Positions 1 to 8,231 of a stretch of DNA of 64,000 bases are shown piece by piece. A program made the position numbers and the translations under genes. Position 1 is the stretch's first letter, and each line of letters begins with the position of its first letter. The notes under the pieces were generated by a model. The model was not told the DNA's origin and ran no database searches. It saw only the letters and a program-made list of their open reading frames with translations. The stretch spans positions 9,796,001-9,860,000 of the forward strand of contig NZ_JAGSHX010000006.1 of NCBI RefSeq assembly GCF_018138715.1, in the 5' to 3' direction. The DNA is from Streptomyces asiaticus. GTDB taxonomy: Bacteria; Actinomycetota; Actinomycetes; Streptomycetales; Streptomycetaceae.

Positions 1-1487
1 CATGTTGTGGATTCCTTTCCTCGGCAGTCTTCACTGCCTTCATTGGCAATCTGTTCCATGAGCCATCCGGTCTGTTCGATATGGCGTGGAACGGCGGTTC
101 TGATGCCCTCCGTATCCGGGTATCGGAAACTCAGGTAGACGCCGCGGCGTGAGCGCATGATCCAGAGGAACACTTCGTGGGGATGTATCCGGCGGCTGCG
201 CAGCGCGAACGCCCGCCATTCGCCCCACTGTTCCGCGCCCGGAGTTCTGCGTATATCCATGTACGAGACCATGAACCGTGGTTCGAGTGGCATCCCGAGT
301 AATTCGGTGATGCGGGGAAGCGGCACAGTCGCCAGGGGTTTCGCGCGTTTCAACGCTAGGCCGGCTTCCGCCATCACTTCACGGAAGGCGTCGGTGCCGC
401 GCACCGCGAATCCGACCGGCGCCAGTCCGACGTACCAGCCGACCGACTGGGCCCACTGCGGATCGGTCCGGGTGTGGAACGGTGCGATCGCACGGAACCG
501 CTGCTGCCCCGTGTTCCCGTGCGCCACGATCGCCAGGCACGCGAGCGCCCCGGAGAAGAAGTTCCCGCCCTTCCTGACGCAGGCGTCCTGGAAGGCCTGC
601 GCCCCCTGCGCGTCGAGGAGCCACTCGCAGCCGCCGGCCTGTGCCTGGGCCCCGGCGTGTCCGTGGCCCAGGCCCTGACCGGTGACGTCGCCGACGGCCC
701 CGGTGCCGCTCGCCGGTGTGCCCGGCGGAGCTGGGAAGCCCGGCAACTCCCCGCCGTTCGTCGCGACGAAGTCGCGCCACCCGGCGACCGCCTCATGCTC
801 GCTGTGCACCAGCGCCGCGCCCGCCCGCTCGCTCCCGGCGAAGTCGAGAAAGCTCCCCACCTCGGCCAGTTCCGCAGGCCTGCCCCGCAACGCTGCCGCG
901 TACAGCTCACGGATCTCGTGTGCGATGAGAAAGATGGAGTAGCCGTCCACGTTGGAGTGGTCGAAGCCCACATAGAGCGTGGTGGATTCGGTGTCGGTAT
1001 GTCCGACGGTGGCGAAGACGAACGACGGCCAGGTGAGCGGATCCGTCTCCTGGTCGAACAATGCCTCGATACGGTGCGAGAGTTCGTCGCCGCTCGGAAA
1101 GTCACCGACGACGGTACGCAGCATGGCAACCGTCCCCGCCCGCAGCGTCGCCCGGCTCACCCGACCGCCCCTGGGCCCGGCACCAGGCCCGCCGTGGGGG
1201 AGCAGTCGGCTGCGCAGCGATTCGTGCCGGTCGATCCAGCCGAGCAGTGCCCGCTCCAGCGCCCCGGCGTTCAGTTCCCCGGGCAGTTCGAAGACGGTCG
1301 CCAGCCAGGAGGGTGGGCGCGGGCCGGGGTCGGTGATGCATGCTTCCCTGATGTGCGCCTCCTGGAGGTACGACGCCGGTCGTGGATCCGGTATCCAGGG
1401 GGTCGAGTGCGGTCCTGCGGGCGCAGGTCGCCAGACGGTGAGCAGTCCTGGCAGGACATCAAGGTCGTGCATATCGATGAATTTCAC
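1..1487 (-). CDS. PapA/condensation-domain-type acyltransferase (3' end cut by window)
   Basis: Reads leftward and is still open at base 1, so the C-terminus is missing; about 495 residues are visible. The condensation-domain active-site motif HxxxDG is present as HSNVDG near residue 180, inside FDHSNVDGYS, and an N-terminal stretch with WIDRHESLRS is typical of the fold. An SVGWYVGLAP segment near residue 345 sits where PapA-type enzymes carry their DFGWG-like loop. Such proteins transfer acyl groups between a carrier or CoA thioester and an alcohol or amine, usually in lipid or natural-product pathways. A GTG at 1487 is preferred; an ATG at 1472 is the alternative, and neither has a strong ribosome site. 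Function class is inferred from the motif; substrate unknown. Confidence 0.75.
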   Translation of the reverse strand, partial: MKFIDMHDLDVLPGLLTVWRPAPAGPHSTPWIPDPRPASYLQEAHIREACITDPGPRPPSWLATVFELPGELNAGALERALLGWIDRHESLRSRLLPHGGPGAGPRGGRVSRATLRAGTVAMLRTVVGDFPSGDELSHRIEALFDQETDPLTWPSFVFATVGHTDTESTTLYVGFDHSNVDGYSIFLIAHEIRELYAAALRGRPAELAEVGSFLDFAGSERAGAALVHSEHEAVAGWRDFVATNGGELPGFPAPPGTPASGTGAVGDVTGQGLGHGHAGAQAQAGGCEWLLDAQGAQAFQDACVRKGGNFFSGALACLAIVAHGNTGQQRFRAIAPFHTRTDPQWAQSVGWYVGLAPVGFAVRGTDAFREVMAEAGLALKRAKPLATVPLPRITELLGMPLEPRFMVSYMDIRRTPGAEQWGEWRAFALRSRRIHPHEVFLWIMRSRRGVYLSFRYPDTEGIRTAVPRHIEQTGWLMEQIANEGSEDCRGKESTT

Positions 1488-2022
1488 GTGTCTGCCTGTC
1501 GCTCGTAAACGATGTGGGGTGGCGTGAGCGTAAAGAGCAGTCGATTGTCCGGGCGGGCGTCATTGTGTGACTTCCGCTGTTAACATGGCGGCAATGTTTC
1601 GCTGAGCCTGAATGCGTTCAACAGCCGGGACGGGATGTTACTCAGCAGTCAGTGTAATTTGCAAGGGGGTTTCACCGGCCCGTAAGGGGTTTCGCACTCG
1701 GGAATTCCGCTGGCTGATGCGAATGGGGAGCGATTTTTGGTCATGACTTCCGGGATACCGGAGGCGTTCGTCGGCCGATGGGTCGCGGGGCGGCTCGAAT
1801 GTGGGTCGACTGCTTGGACGCCTTCATGCCGGCGAACATGGGTGGGTGTTCAGTCGCGAATGTCGGGACCCACGGAATGATGTCCGGCGTCGGGGACCTG
1901 CGGCGTCCCTGTGAACGGCCTGCGGAGCCCGGCGGGCTCACCCGGACCGATGAGCCCGCGGGTTCAGGAACCTCCGCGCCGCCTTGAGCCGCAGCGGATG
2001 CCCGGCCGGGCGCCGCGTTCGG
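1488..2022. other. Gene-free stretch between acyltransferase and recombinase/monooxygenase remnant
   Basis: About 535 bases hold the upstream region of the leftward acyltransferase and the downstream region of the leftward remnant at 2023. The part 1500-1740 is less GC-rich than its surroundings, as expected of a promoter region, and has short direct repeats of the type AAGGGGTTTC near 1660-1695. Short open frames at 1741-1987 on both strands show no recognisable family. Confidence 0.4.
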
Positions 2023-2650
2023 TCAGATCCCCGCGGCCTTGAGTTCGTCGTCCGTCAGCGGCGGGCCCGGGAGCAGGGGCTTCCTCCGGCCCAGACAGAC
2101 CAGGGCCGGCATGTCGGGCATGAGCAGCCGCGCCGGCGGCTTCTCCATGCTCATCACATCCAGGAGGATGCGCAGGGCGCGGGGGTTGCGGGCACCCGCG
2201 TCGACGACCCGGTCGACGAACGCCGCGAGGCTCTTTTCGAGGCGGGTCGGGGGCTGGTCGCTGGCGCCGGGGTGGAACACGTCCTGGCCCACGGCCAGAT
2301 TCCACGCGTTGTCCACTGGACGGGCCGCCGCCCGCTGGATGCGCCGGGCCGTGCCGGGCGCCCCGATCGGCCGCCGGCGCACGACCTCGCGCACGGCCAC
2401 GACACTCTGCGCGGCGGCGCTGAGCCCATGACCATAGACCGGGTTGTACCCGGCGACGGCGTCCCCGAGAACGGCGAAACCCTCGGGCCCCGCCGTCTTT
2501 TCGTAGTAGCGCCGTACGTTGGCGGTGCTGCGGGTGGTGACGACATCGCTCCCGGGCTCGGCCCCGGCGAGCAGTTCGCCGATGATCGGATGCGGCAGCT
2601 TCCGTGCGAACGGCACGAACGCCTCGTTGTCCGCGGTGGGGTCGGCGGCG
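2023..2650 (-). pseudogene. FAD-dependent monooxygenase, C-terminal fragment
   Basis: Encodes only the C-terminal third of a flavoprotein monooxygenase of the aromatic hydroxylase/geranylgeranyl-reductase-like class. The FAD-binding GD motif is clear (VLGDAVAGYNPVYGHG), followed by AAQS, RRIQRAAARPVDNAWNLA and a tail ending LTDDELKAAGI at a natural TGA. The N-terminal Rossmann GxGxxG is absent. The reading frame continues without a stop upstream into a tyrosine recombinase, so homology switches abruptly near DPTAD around 2643-2660. This is a deletion junction, not a designed fusion. Not expected to be active. Confidence 0.8.
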
Positions 2651-3712
2651 GTCCGGCGGAACAACCTCTTGCGGGCGGCGGGGTCCAGCGAGTCCAGCGA
2701 CGCGGTCATCCGCCGGCCGCCTGCGTCGCGCATCTCCAACCGCCGGTTGCGGGTCCTGCGTTCGACCAGCAGCAACTGCGGCAGCCGCTCGTAGCGGCAG
2801 GCGCGCTGGGCGCGGCGGACCGCTGCGGCGCGTTCACCCTCCTCGTAGGCCAGGACGTCGACCAGCACGCTGCGCGGCATCCAGAACCGGCGCCCACGTC
2901 CACCCTTGGCGCATGCCTCCGCCAGCCGGCAGGTGTAGTAGGTGCGGGCCTCGTCGTCGGCGGGCAGCTCCAGGCGCAGGACGCTGGCCCACTCACTCAG
3001 CCGCAGCCCGGTGCCGTAGAGCCCGTCGACGAACGCGCAGTCACGCTGGCTGTTGCGCCCGCGTCACCCGTCGATCTCCCGACCGCGCAGGTCCAGTCCG
3101 CGCAGCCCGACGTCGACCCAGCGGGCGTAACCGGCCGGGTCCAGCCACTTCACGTCCTTGCTGCGCACGAGGTGCGGGCCGGCCTCGAACGACTCCGTGC
3201 TCGTGCCCGGGTCAGGGCCGGGAACCTGCCGTCGGGCCACCGGATCACTCACTCCGAACCGGAACCCGGCCCAGCGGTAGAACGCGCTGATCGCGACCAG
3301 GTCGTCCAGCACCGTCCCGCCGGCCACGCGCCGGACGTTCGCCTCGTCGGTCATCCGCCAGAACGTGAACCCGGCGACGTCCTCTGCGTTCGCGTCGTGC
3401 CAGGCCCGGCCCGCCGCATCAAGGAATCCCAGCCAGACGGCTACCGCGAAGGCGTACTTCCTCCGCGTGCCCGCGCTCGCGTTGCGCATCCGAGGGCGAA
3501 GACCCATTGACCTCCGGCACCGACCACCCATCGGCCCGCAGCAGCACCGGCTGTCCCAGCTGCGTACCGTCCGCGTGCGCCCACTCCGCCAGCGTCGGCA
3601 AGCCCGCCGGCACCGGATCAGCCGCGTACCACGAAACCTCCCGCCGCGGGTCGCACCAATGCACCTGCCACCGCGCCAACGGACCGGCTTCCACCTCAAG
3701 TTCATCGATCAT
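2650..3712 (-). pseudogene. Tyrosine recombinase/integrase, broken
   Basis: Remains of a phage-type integrase. A start at ATG 3712 gives an N-terminal part (MIDELEVEAGPLARWQ, then LLRADGWSVPEVN). The frame is lost near 3500, after which RRKYAFAVAVWLGFLDAAG, the SAM-like core-binding domain, continues in the other frame to an in-frame TGA at 3064-3066. Beyond the stop the catalytic domain begins (LYGTGLRLSEW, with the first catalytic Arg) and runs to LDPAARKRLF. There it joins the FAD monooxygenase stump, so the later catalytic His and Tyr are lost. Three independent lesions mean it is dead. It marks an old mobile-element insertion next to the stress-gene island; no att site was recognised. 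Confidence 0.8.
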
Positions 3713-3925
3713 CAAGGAGTGAACATACAGCCACCCACAGTCACTGAAATCCCAGCAACAGTTGCTTGCGGCCAGAGACCGCCCGTGGACAATCACGACG
3801 GTGCGACCCACCCGGAGGTTGGCCGTGGCCGACCAGGGGCGCTCGATGTGGGGGACCGCCGCCTTGGCGATCCTCACCTCGTCGGTGACCGCAGGCCGCC
3901 TCGGCCGGGCGCCGGGGGTCGGCTT

Positions 3926-4801
3926 TCAGCCGTGCGGTACGACGGCCACGGGAACGGGGGAGTGGTGCAGCACCGCGTGCGTGACCGGGCCGATGTGTGC
4001 CCCCAGGGCGGGACGGTGTGTCCGCCGGCCGACCACCAGCAGCCCGGCCTGGGCGGTGGCCCGCAGCACGGCCCCGGCCACGAACGCGAGATCGATCGTG
4101 CGTTCCACCGTCACCCGCCGGTACTTCTCCCGCCACGGTTCCAGGGCCTTTTCCAGTTCCCGGTTCACCTGGGCCTCCAGATCACCGTTCAAGTAGCCGA
4201 CGGGCCCCGTGGCGAGGCCGTACCCGTAGTCGGAAGGGGGCAGCTTGCGGACGTGCACGACCCGCAACGTCGCCCCGCGCGCGCACGCCGCGGCGAACGC
4301 GAAGTCCAGCAGCGGCCCGGGGGCCTCCGTCAGGTTCTGGAGCGCGACGACGACCTCGTCGCCCGGCCGCTCGGCGGCGGACTGTTCGTTCGCCCGCACC
4401 ATCACCACCGGGCACGTCGCACGGGCGAGGACCTGCTGGCCGACGGAGCCGAGCAGGAAGCCGGTGAGGGCGCTGAGCCCGCGCGAGCCGACCACCAGCA
4501 TCTCGGCGCTCTCCGCCCGCTCCAGCAACGCTGTGACGGCCGTGGTGGGCATCTGCTCGGTGGTGAGCGGAAGGTCGGGGTGGCGGCCGCTCAGTTCTTT
4601 CTCGGCGTCGCGCAGGATGCGCCGTGCCCAGTGCCGCACGGTGTCCTCGCTGTCCGCGGCGGGCAGATCGCCGGCCTGCCAGAGCCAGGCGTGCACCAGG
4701 TGCAGTGGCAGCCCGCGGCGCTGGGCCTCGCGGGCCGCCCAGTTGGCCGCGGTGAAGCTCTCGGGGGAGCCGTCGAGCCCGACGACGACAGGGCGAAGCA
4801 T
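3926..4801 (-). CDS. Universal stress protein, two-domain
   Basis: 291 residues with two tandem USP (Rossmann-like, ATP-binding) domains. Domain 1 starts VVVGLDGSPESF and has the nucleotide-binding loop GSRGLSALTGFLLGS at residues 105-119. Domain 2 ends GRRTHRPALGAHIGPVTHAVLHHSPVPV, a variant loop. Tandem USPs are abundant in the DevR dormancy regulon of actinobacteria, which fits the neighbouring response regulator, flavohaemoglobin and nitrate-reductase remnants. Start chosen at ATG 4801 because GGAGG lies 8 bases upstream; the frame is open further but without a ribosome site. A decayed paralogue lies at 5153-5560. Confidence 0.9.
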   Translation of the reverse strand: MLRPVVVGLDGSPESFTAANWAAREAQRRGLPLHLVHAWLWQAGDLPAADSEDTVRHWARRILRDAEKELSGRHPDLPLTTEQMPTTAVTALLERAESAEMLVVGSRGLSALTGFLLGSVGQQVLARATCPVVMVRANEQSAAERPGDEVVVALQNLTEAPGPLLDFAFAAACARGATLRVVHVRKLPPSDYGYGLATGPVGYLNGDLEAQVNRELEKALEPWREKYRRVTVERTIDLAFVAGAVLRATAQAGLLVVGRRTHRPALGAHIGPVTHAVLHHSPVPVAVVPHG

Positions 4802-4857
4802 GACACGTACCTCCGCGTGTGAGGGGGTGGGCAGCGGATGTTCCGCGCCGGGGAGAT

Positions 4858-5070
4858 TCATCGCTGGACCTTGGTCACGCTGATGTCGGAGATGAGCGCG
4901 ACGTGGTCGAAGGCGGACTTCGCGGCACCCGACCGGTCCGCCGGCACGGTGTCCTCCTGAACACCCGACTCACGCGGTGTCGAGGCGGCGGTGTGTGCGG
5001 CGGTGGGCACGGCCGGAGCCGGTGTCAGCAGGGACGAGGCGAGGACGGTGTGCAACACGGTTCTGAACAT
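4858..5070 (-). CDS. Small secreted hypothetical protein
   Basis: A 70-residue frame beginning MFRTVLHTVLASSLLTPAPAV, which looks like a short Sec signal peptide, followed by an Ala/Thr-rich hydrophilic region and a tail LISDISVTKVQR. GAAGGGA precedes the ATG at a reasonable distance. No family recognised. It sits directly upstream of the universal stress protein on the same strand (56-base gap) and behind a GACG tetranucleotide repeat. The short length makes this tentative. Confidence 0.4.
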   Translation of the reverse strand: MFRTVLHTVLASSLLTPAPAVPTAAHTAASTPRESGVQEDTVPADRSGAAKSAFDHVALISDISVTKVQR

Positions 5071-5084
5071 GGATGGTTCCCTTC

Positions 5085-5111
5085 GACGGACGGACGGACG
5101 GACGGACGGAC
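5085..5111. repeat. GACG tetranucleotide tandem repeat, about 6.75 copies
   Basis: A perfect GACG microsatellite lies 15 bases upstream of the small secreted frame at 5070, in its presumed leader. Its length may vary between strains by slippage. Confidence 0.85.
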
Positions 5112-5152
5112 CGGGAACGGTGTCGGCTTCGCGGCTGCCTCTCGACGGGGCG

Positions 5153-5560
5153 TCAGCTGTGCGCGGTCATCGCCACCGGCGCGGTGGAGTGGTGCGGTAC
5201 GGAGTGGGTGACCGGACCGATGCGCGGGCCGGGCCGCGGGCCGTGGGTGAAGCGGCCGACGACCACCAGGGCGGCGTGGGCCGATGCGTCCACCAGGTGC
5301 CCTGCGGGGCTGCCGACCACGGCCTGCTCGCTCACCTCTACGCCGGGAAATTTCGCCCGCCACGGGCGGAGCACGTCAGCCGGCTCACTCGCGACCTGAG
5401 CCGGCTGTCCGGTGCCTGAGGGGACCGGGTAGCCGGAGGCGGGGGACGGGCTCCATCCGTGGATGACACGCAGTGTCGCCCCCGGCGGGCAGCCGCGTCG
5501 AACGCGCCTTCGAGCATCGGGTACGGGGCATGGTGCGGACCTCCTTCCGGGGCGCGCTTC
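5153..5560 (-). pseudogene. Universal stress protein, C-terminal remnant
   Basis: The C-terminal half of a second USP paralogue: TLRVIHGWSPSPASGYPV, then VSEQAVVGSPAGHLVDASAHAALVVVGRFTHGPRPGPRIGPVTHSVPHHSTAPVAM. The last part closely parallels the end of the intact USP at 3926-4801. Upstream, PMLEGAFDAAARRG continues the homology in another frame, so there is a frameshift near 5490, and the N-terminal domain is missing. A pseudogene left from tandem duplication. Confidence 0.7.
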
Positions 5561-6111
5561 CACTCTCTCGACGGGGATGGGGCGGAGGGATGGGCCCCAG
5601 GTCCCCTGAGCGCGGCCGACCGGCCCCATGCCGTGCTTGGCGAGGGCGTCGAGCTGCTACTGGAGCTCCTGGGTGAGCGTTGAGCACCTGGCAGCGTCGA
5701 ACCAAGTGGTGCGGACGCGTTCGTTGTTCCCGTTGGGGGGCTCGTGGTCGGCGGCGGGTCGGTGCAGGGAGTGACTCTCGTCGCTCAGGGCGCGGCCGAC
5801 GCCCTGGAAGAGTCCGCGGATGTAGCGCGGTGTCGTCGGAGGCCATGCCCTGACCGGCAGACCACCGGTCCTGGCGGCGTAGGGCAACGACACGATTCGG
5901 TGACCCGGTCGCTCCACGCCGGGGCCGCGCCGGAGGTGGCCCGGCGGGCCGTCTCGGACGCCGTCCGCACCGTGGCCAGGGCGGCGCTGCGGGAGGAATT
6001 GGGCCGACCGGCCCTGGTCCCTCGGCACGAACGCGAGAAAGATCTCGGTTCGATGCCCGGTCCCGACGCGATCGGGCATCGACGGAACGCGGAACCTACA
6101 GGGAGTCATCC
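5561..6111. other. Stretch with no recognisable gene
   Basis: About 550 bases between the USP remnant and the response regulator. Several open frames exist on both strands, as expected at this GC content, but none shows a known family, a convincing start or coding continuity. Probably degraded coding sequence plus the response-regulator leader. GGGAGT lies before the ATG at 6112. Confidence 0.35.
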
Positions 6112-6801
6112 ATGGCGGACAGCGAGCGGCCGGGCCCCGGCAACCCCACCCGGGTCTTCCTGCTGGACGACCACGAGGTGGTACGGCGTGGTGTGCGCGA
6201 CCTGCTCGACGACGAGCCGGACATCAGCGTGGTCGGTGAGGCCGGGACGGTGGAGCAGGCCCTGGTCCGCGTCCCCGCGCTGCGACCGCGGGTGGCCATT
6301 CTCGACGTTCGCCTGCCCGACGGGGACGGCGTGTCCGTGTGCCGGGAGTTGCGCTCGCGCATGCCCGAGCTCGCCTGCCTGATGCTGACCTCCTTCGACG
6401 AGGAGGAGGCCCTGCTGGACTCGATCACGGCGGGCGCCTCCGGGTACGTCCTGAAGCAGATCCAGGGCTCGGACCTGGTGTCCGCGGTACGCACCCTGGC
6501 CGACGGCCAGTCCCTGCTCGACCCGAGCGCCGCCACCAGGCTGATGGCCCGGCTGCGCGGAGAGCAGCGGCAGGAGGAGCCCGACGCTCTGCCCGGCCTG
6601 ACGCAACGGGAGCGCGAGATCCTGGCTCTGATCGGCGAGGGGCTGACCAACCGCCAGATCGGCCAGCGGCTGTACCTGGCCGAGAAGACGGTGAAGAACC
6701 ACGTCTCCCGTCTGCTGGCCAAGCTCGGCGTGGAACGTCGCATCCAGGCCGCGGTCATCGCCACCCAGGCCCAGGACCGGCAGCGCCGGGAAGCCCGCTG
6801 A
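6112..6801 (+). CDS. NarL/DevR-type response regulator
   Basis: 229 residues. An N-terminal receiver domain has acidic residues D19/D20, phospho-acceptor D65 ([12 protein letters not shown]), the switch Thr in [10 protein letters not shown] and the conserved Lys in GYVLKQI. A C-terminal LuxR-type helix-turn-helix ([22 protein letters not shown], then [15 protein letters not shown]) follows a linker. The receiver and HTH resemble the DevR/DosR group that answers to hypoxia, nitric oxide and redox-sensing GAF kinases. Its likely partner is the DevS-like kinase at 11453-12768, now broken, so the regulator may be orphaned or served by another kinase. The neighbouring PPOX, USP and hmp genes are plausible targets. 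Confidence 0.92.
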   Translation: MADSERPGPGNPTRVFLLDDHEVVRRGVRDLLDDEPDISVVGEAGTVEQALVRVPALRPRVAILDVRLPDGDGVSVCRELRSRMPELACLMLTSFDEEEALLDSITAGASGYVLKQIQGSDLVSAVRTLADGQSLLDPSAATRLMARLRGEQRQEEPDALPGLTQREREILALIGEGLTNRQIGQRLYLAEKTVKNHVSRLLAKLGVERRIQAAVIATQAQDRQRREAR

Positions 6802-6962
6802 AGACCGGTGTCGGTGGGGCCGAATCCCGGACTGCCGAAGCGGCTTCGACCGGCTGACGGCGGTACGCCGACCGGGTACGCCCGGCCCCGTCGGGGGGTC
6901 GGTCACGCCACGTACCGATGACGCCGGCGAAACCCGCGCGGAGCAACGGCCTGAGACGCCTG

Positions 6963-7406
6963 CTACGGGGGCGATGGCGTCGTCTCCAGCCGGTAGCCGG
7001 TCACGAACTCGGCACGGATGCGGACCACGTGCTCCATCTCCGTGTTGATCCAGGGCGTCAGCTCGGTGCGGTAGCGGGAGAGTGCCTGCGGATCCGTGAC
7101 ACGGCTCGCGGTGCCGGTGATCATCACACTCCAGCCGGTGTGCGTGGCCTCGTCGATCTGGTCGGCCTCGTACACCACCACCTCGGAGGCCGACGCGGTG
7201 GCCAGCAGCGCGGCACCGGCGTGGGTGCGGATGACGATGTCGCCGTCGTCGTTCACGAGGTGGTTGACCGGCCGGATCACCGGGAGCGCCTGGTGGGTGA
7301 AGCCCACCCGCCCCATGGACACGCCCGTCAGCAGCGTGATTGATTCCTTCCGGTCCAGCTCCACCATACGAGTGCCAGGAGCGGGAGGAAGAGGCCGAAC
7401 GGTCAT
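6963..7406 (-). CDS. Pyridoxamine 5'-phosphate oxidase-fold FMN-binding protein
   Basis: 147 residues of the split-barrel flavin-binding family (PPOX/NimA-like). It starts VELDRKESITLLTGVSMGRVGFT and carries PVIRPVNHLVNDDGDIVIRTHAGAALL, VVVYEADQIDEATHTGWSVMITGTA and ends in a short basic/acidic tail. Members bind FMN or F420 and reduce small molecules or act as cofactor carriers; actinobacterial ones are common in dormancy regulons. Its ATG at 7406 overlaps the TGA of the upstream gene (ATGA), indicating translational coupling in a two-gene operon. Confidence 0.88.
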   Translation of the reverse strand: MTVRPLPPAPGTRMVELDRKESITLLTGVSMGRVGFTHQALPVIRPVNHLVNDDGDIVIRTHAGAALLATASASEVVVYEADQIDEATHTGWSVMITGTASRVTDPQALSRYRTELTPWINTEMEHVVRIRAEFVTGYRLETTPSPP

Positions 7407-7900
7407 GACGGTTCCCGGCAGACGGTCCCGTGCCTGGCCCCCCGCGGCCAGATCACCTCGACATCGACCCCGTGACTGCGCGCGTAGGCCACCAGATGCG
7501 CCGTGACGTCCCGGCCGTTGGACGGCGAGCCGTCCCATACCGCGAGCACGCGGGCGCAGTGGCGCAGCAAGCTCTCGTCCGCGGTCACGCACGAGCCGCG
7601 GTCGCCGGGGTCGTACTCCACCAGCCGCACCTGCTCCGACAGCAGCAGCAGTTCGCCGGCGGCCCTGCGGTCGAGCTCGGCCAACTGCGTTGGCACGCCG
7701 TTGCGCGAGGGCAGGACCGTCACCAGGGCCAGCCCGGCCTTACGGGCGGCCCTCCCGAAGGCCGTCGGCAACCCCTTTCCGGCGCGGACCAGACCGGCTC
7801 TGCCCGCCCGGGCGAACTCGACCAGCCGCGCTCGCAGTTCCTCCTCCACCAGCACGAGCGTCGACGTGCTGAGATCGGGATGCCCTACGACAGCGATCAT
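7403..7900 (-). CDS. SLOG-like Rossmann-fold hypothetical protein
   Basis: 165 residues beginning MIAVVGHPDLSTSTLVLVEEELRARLVEF and ending with VLAVWDGSPSNGRDVTAHLVAYARSHGVDVEVIWPRGA. The glycine-rich start, the conserved WDG.PS..RD.TAH. block and the alternating beta/alpha pattern resemble LOG/SLOG nucleotide-binding folds, where the late motif lines a ligand pocket. The exact ligand cannot be read from the sequence. ATG 7900 is preceded by AAAGGA; an in-frame upstream extension lacks a ribosome site. Translationally coupled to the PPOX gene by ATGA, and divergent from the flavohaemoglobin gene across a 331-base region with two DevR-box-like sites. Confidence 0.65.
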   Translation of the reverse strand: MIAVVGHPDLSTSTLVLVEEELRARLVEFARAGRAGLVRAGKGLPTAFGRAARKAGLALVTVLPSRNGVPTQLAELDRRAAGELLLLSEQVRLVEYDPGDRGSCVTADESLLRHCARVLAVWDGSPSNGRDVTAHLVAYARSHGVDVEVIWPRGARHGTVCREPS

Positions 7901-7992
7901 TCCCGACTGTCCTTTCTCCTCACCGCTCACTGGTCTGCTTGATCGTCTCCGGGTTCGGGCGCGGCGCGCCAGAGCCGAGCGGAACGAGGAAA

Positions 7993-8006
7993 GGGCCGGT
8001 CGGTCC
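7993..8006 (-). promoter_or_regulatory. Candidate DevR/DosR-type box
   Basis: On the minus strand the site reads GGACC-GACC-GGCCC. It resembles the GGGAC-N4-GGCCC type of dyad bound by DevR/DosR proteins. It lies 93 bases upstream of the SLOG-like gene in the divergent promoter region with hmp. Match by eye only. Confidence 0.35.
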
Positions 8007-8095
8007 TTGCGGGGGCAAGCCGACGCCGCTCTGGTTTCCGTCGGTCCGCGCGCGAACGGTCGAGCCTCACTCGGCCCGACGGGGCTTGGTATCAA

Positions 8096-8109
8096 GGAAG
8101 TTCGGCCCT
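8096..8109 (+). promoter_or_regulatory. Second candidate DevR-type box upstream of hmp
   Basis: Reads GGAAGTTCGGCCCT, partially matching the DevR consensus, about 123 bases before the hmp start codon. Together with the site at 7993 it would let one regulator control both divergent units. Weak individual evidence. Confidence 0.3.
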
Positions 8110-8231
8110 ACTCGGGATCGCCGTGCCACCGGCACGATCGATGTACTGGTGCGATCCACACGACGGACCCGGCTGTGGCGGTGAGCGCCGTCCCCCTACG
8201 TGCCCGCACACCACCCGCACAGAGGAGAGCC

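Noticed and set aside
474..1508. Long plus-strand open frame opposite the acyltransferase
   Set aside because: No family features; codon-position pattern and the HxxxDG motif support the minus-strand gene.
1741..1987. Opposed small frames of 66 and 69 codons
   Set aside because: No ribosome site, no family, and they overlap each other antisense.
2650..3925. Attachment site or tRNA target for the integrase remnant
   Set aside because: No tRNA-like structure or repeated att core was found near the recombinase or elsewhere in the window.
5744..6382. Plus-strand open frame overlapping the response regulator start
   Set aside because: Runs into the regulator in another frame, no recognisable domain; typical GC-rich artefact.
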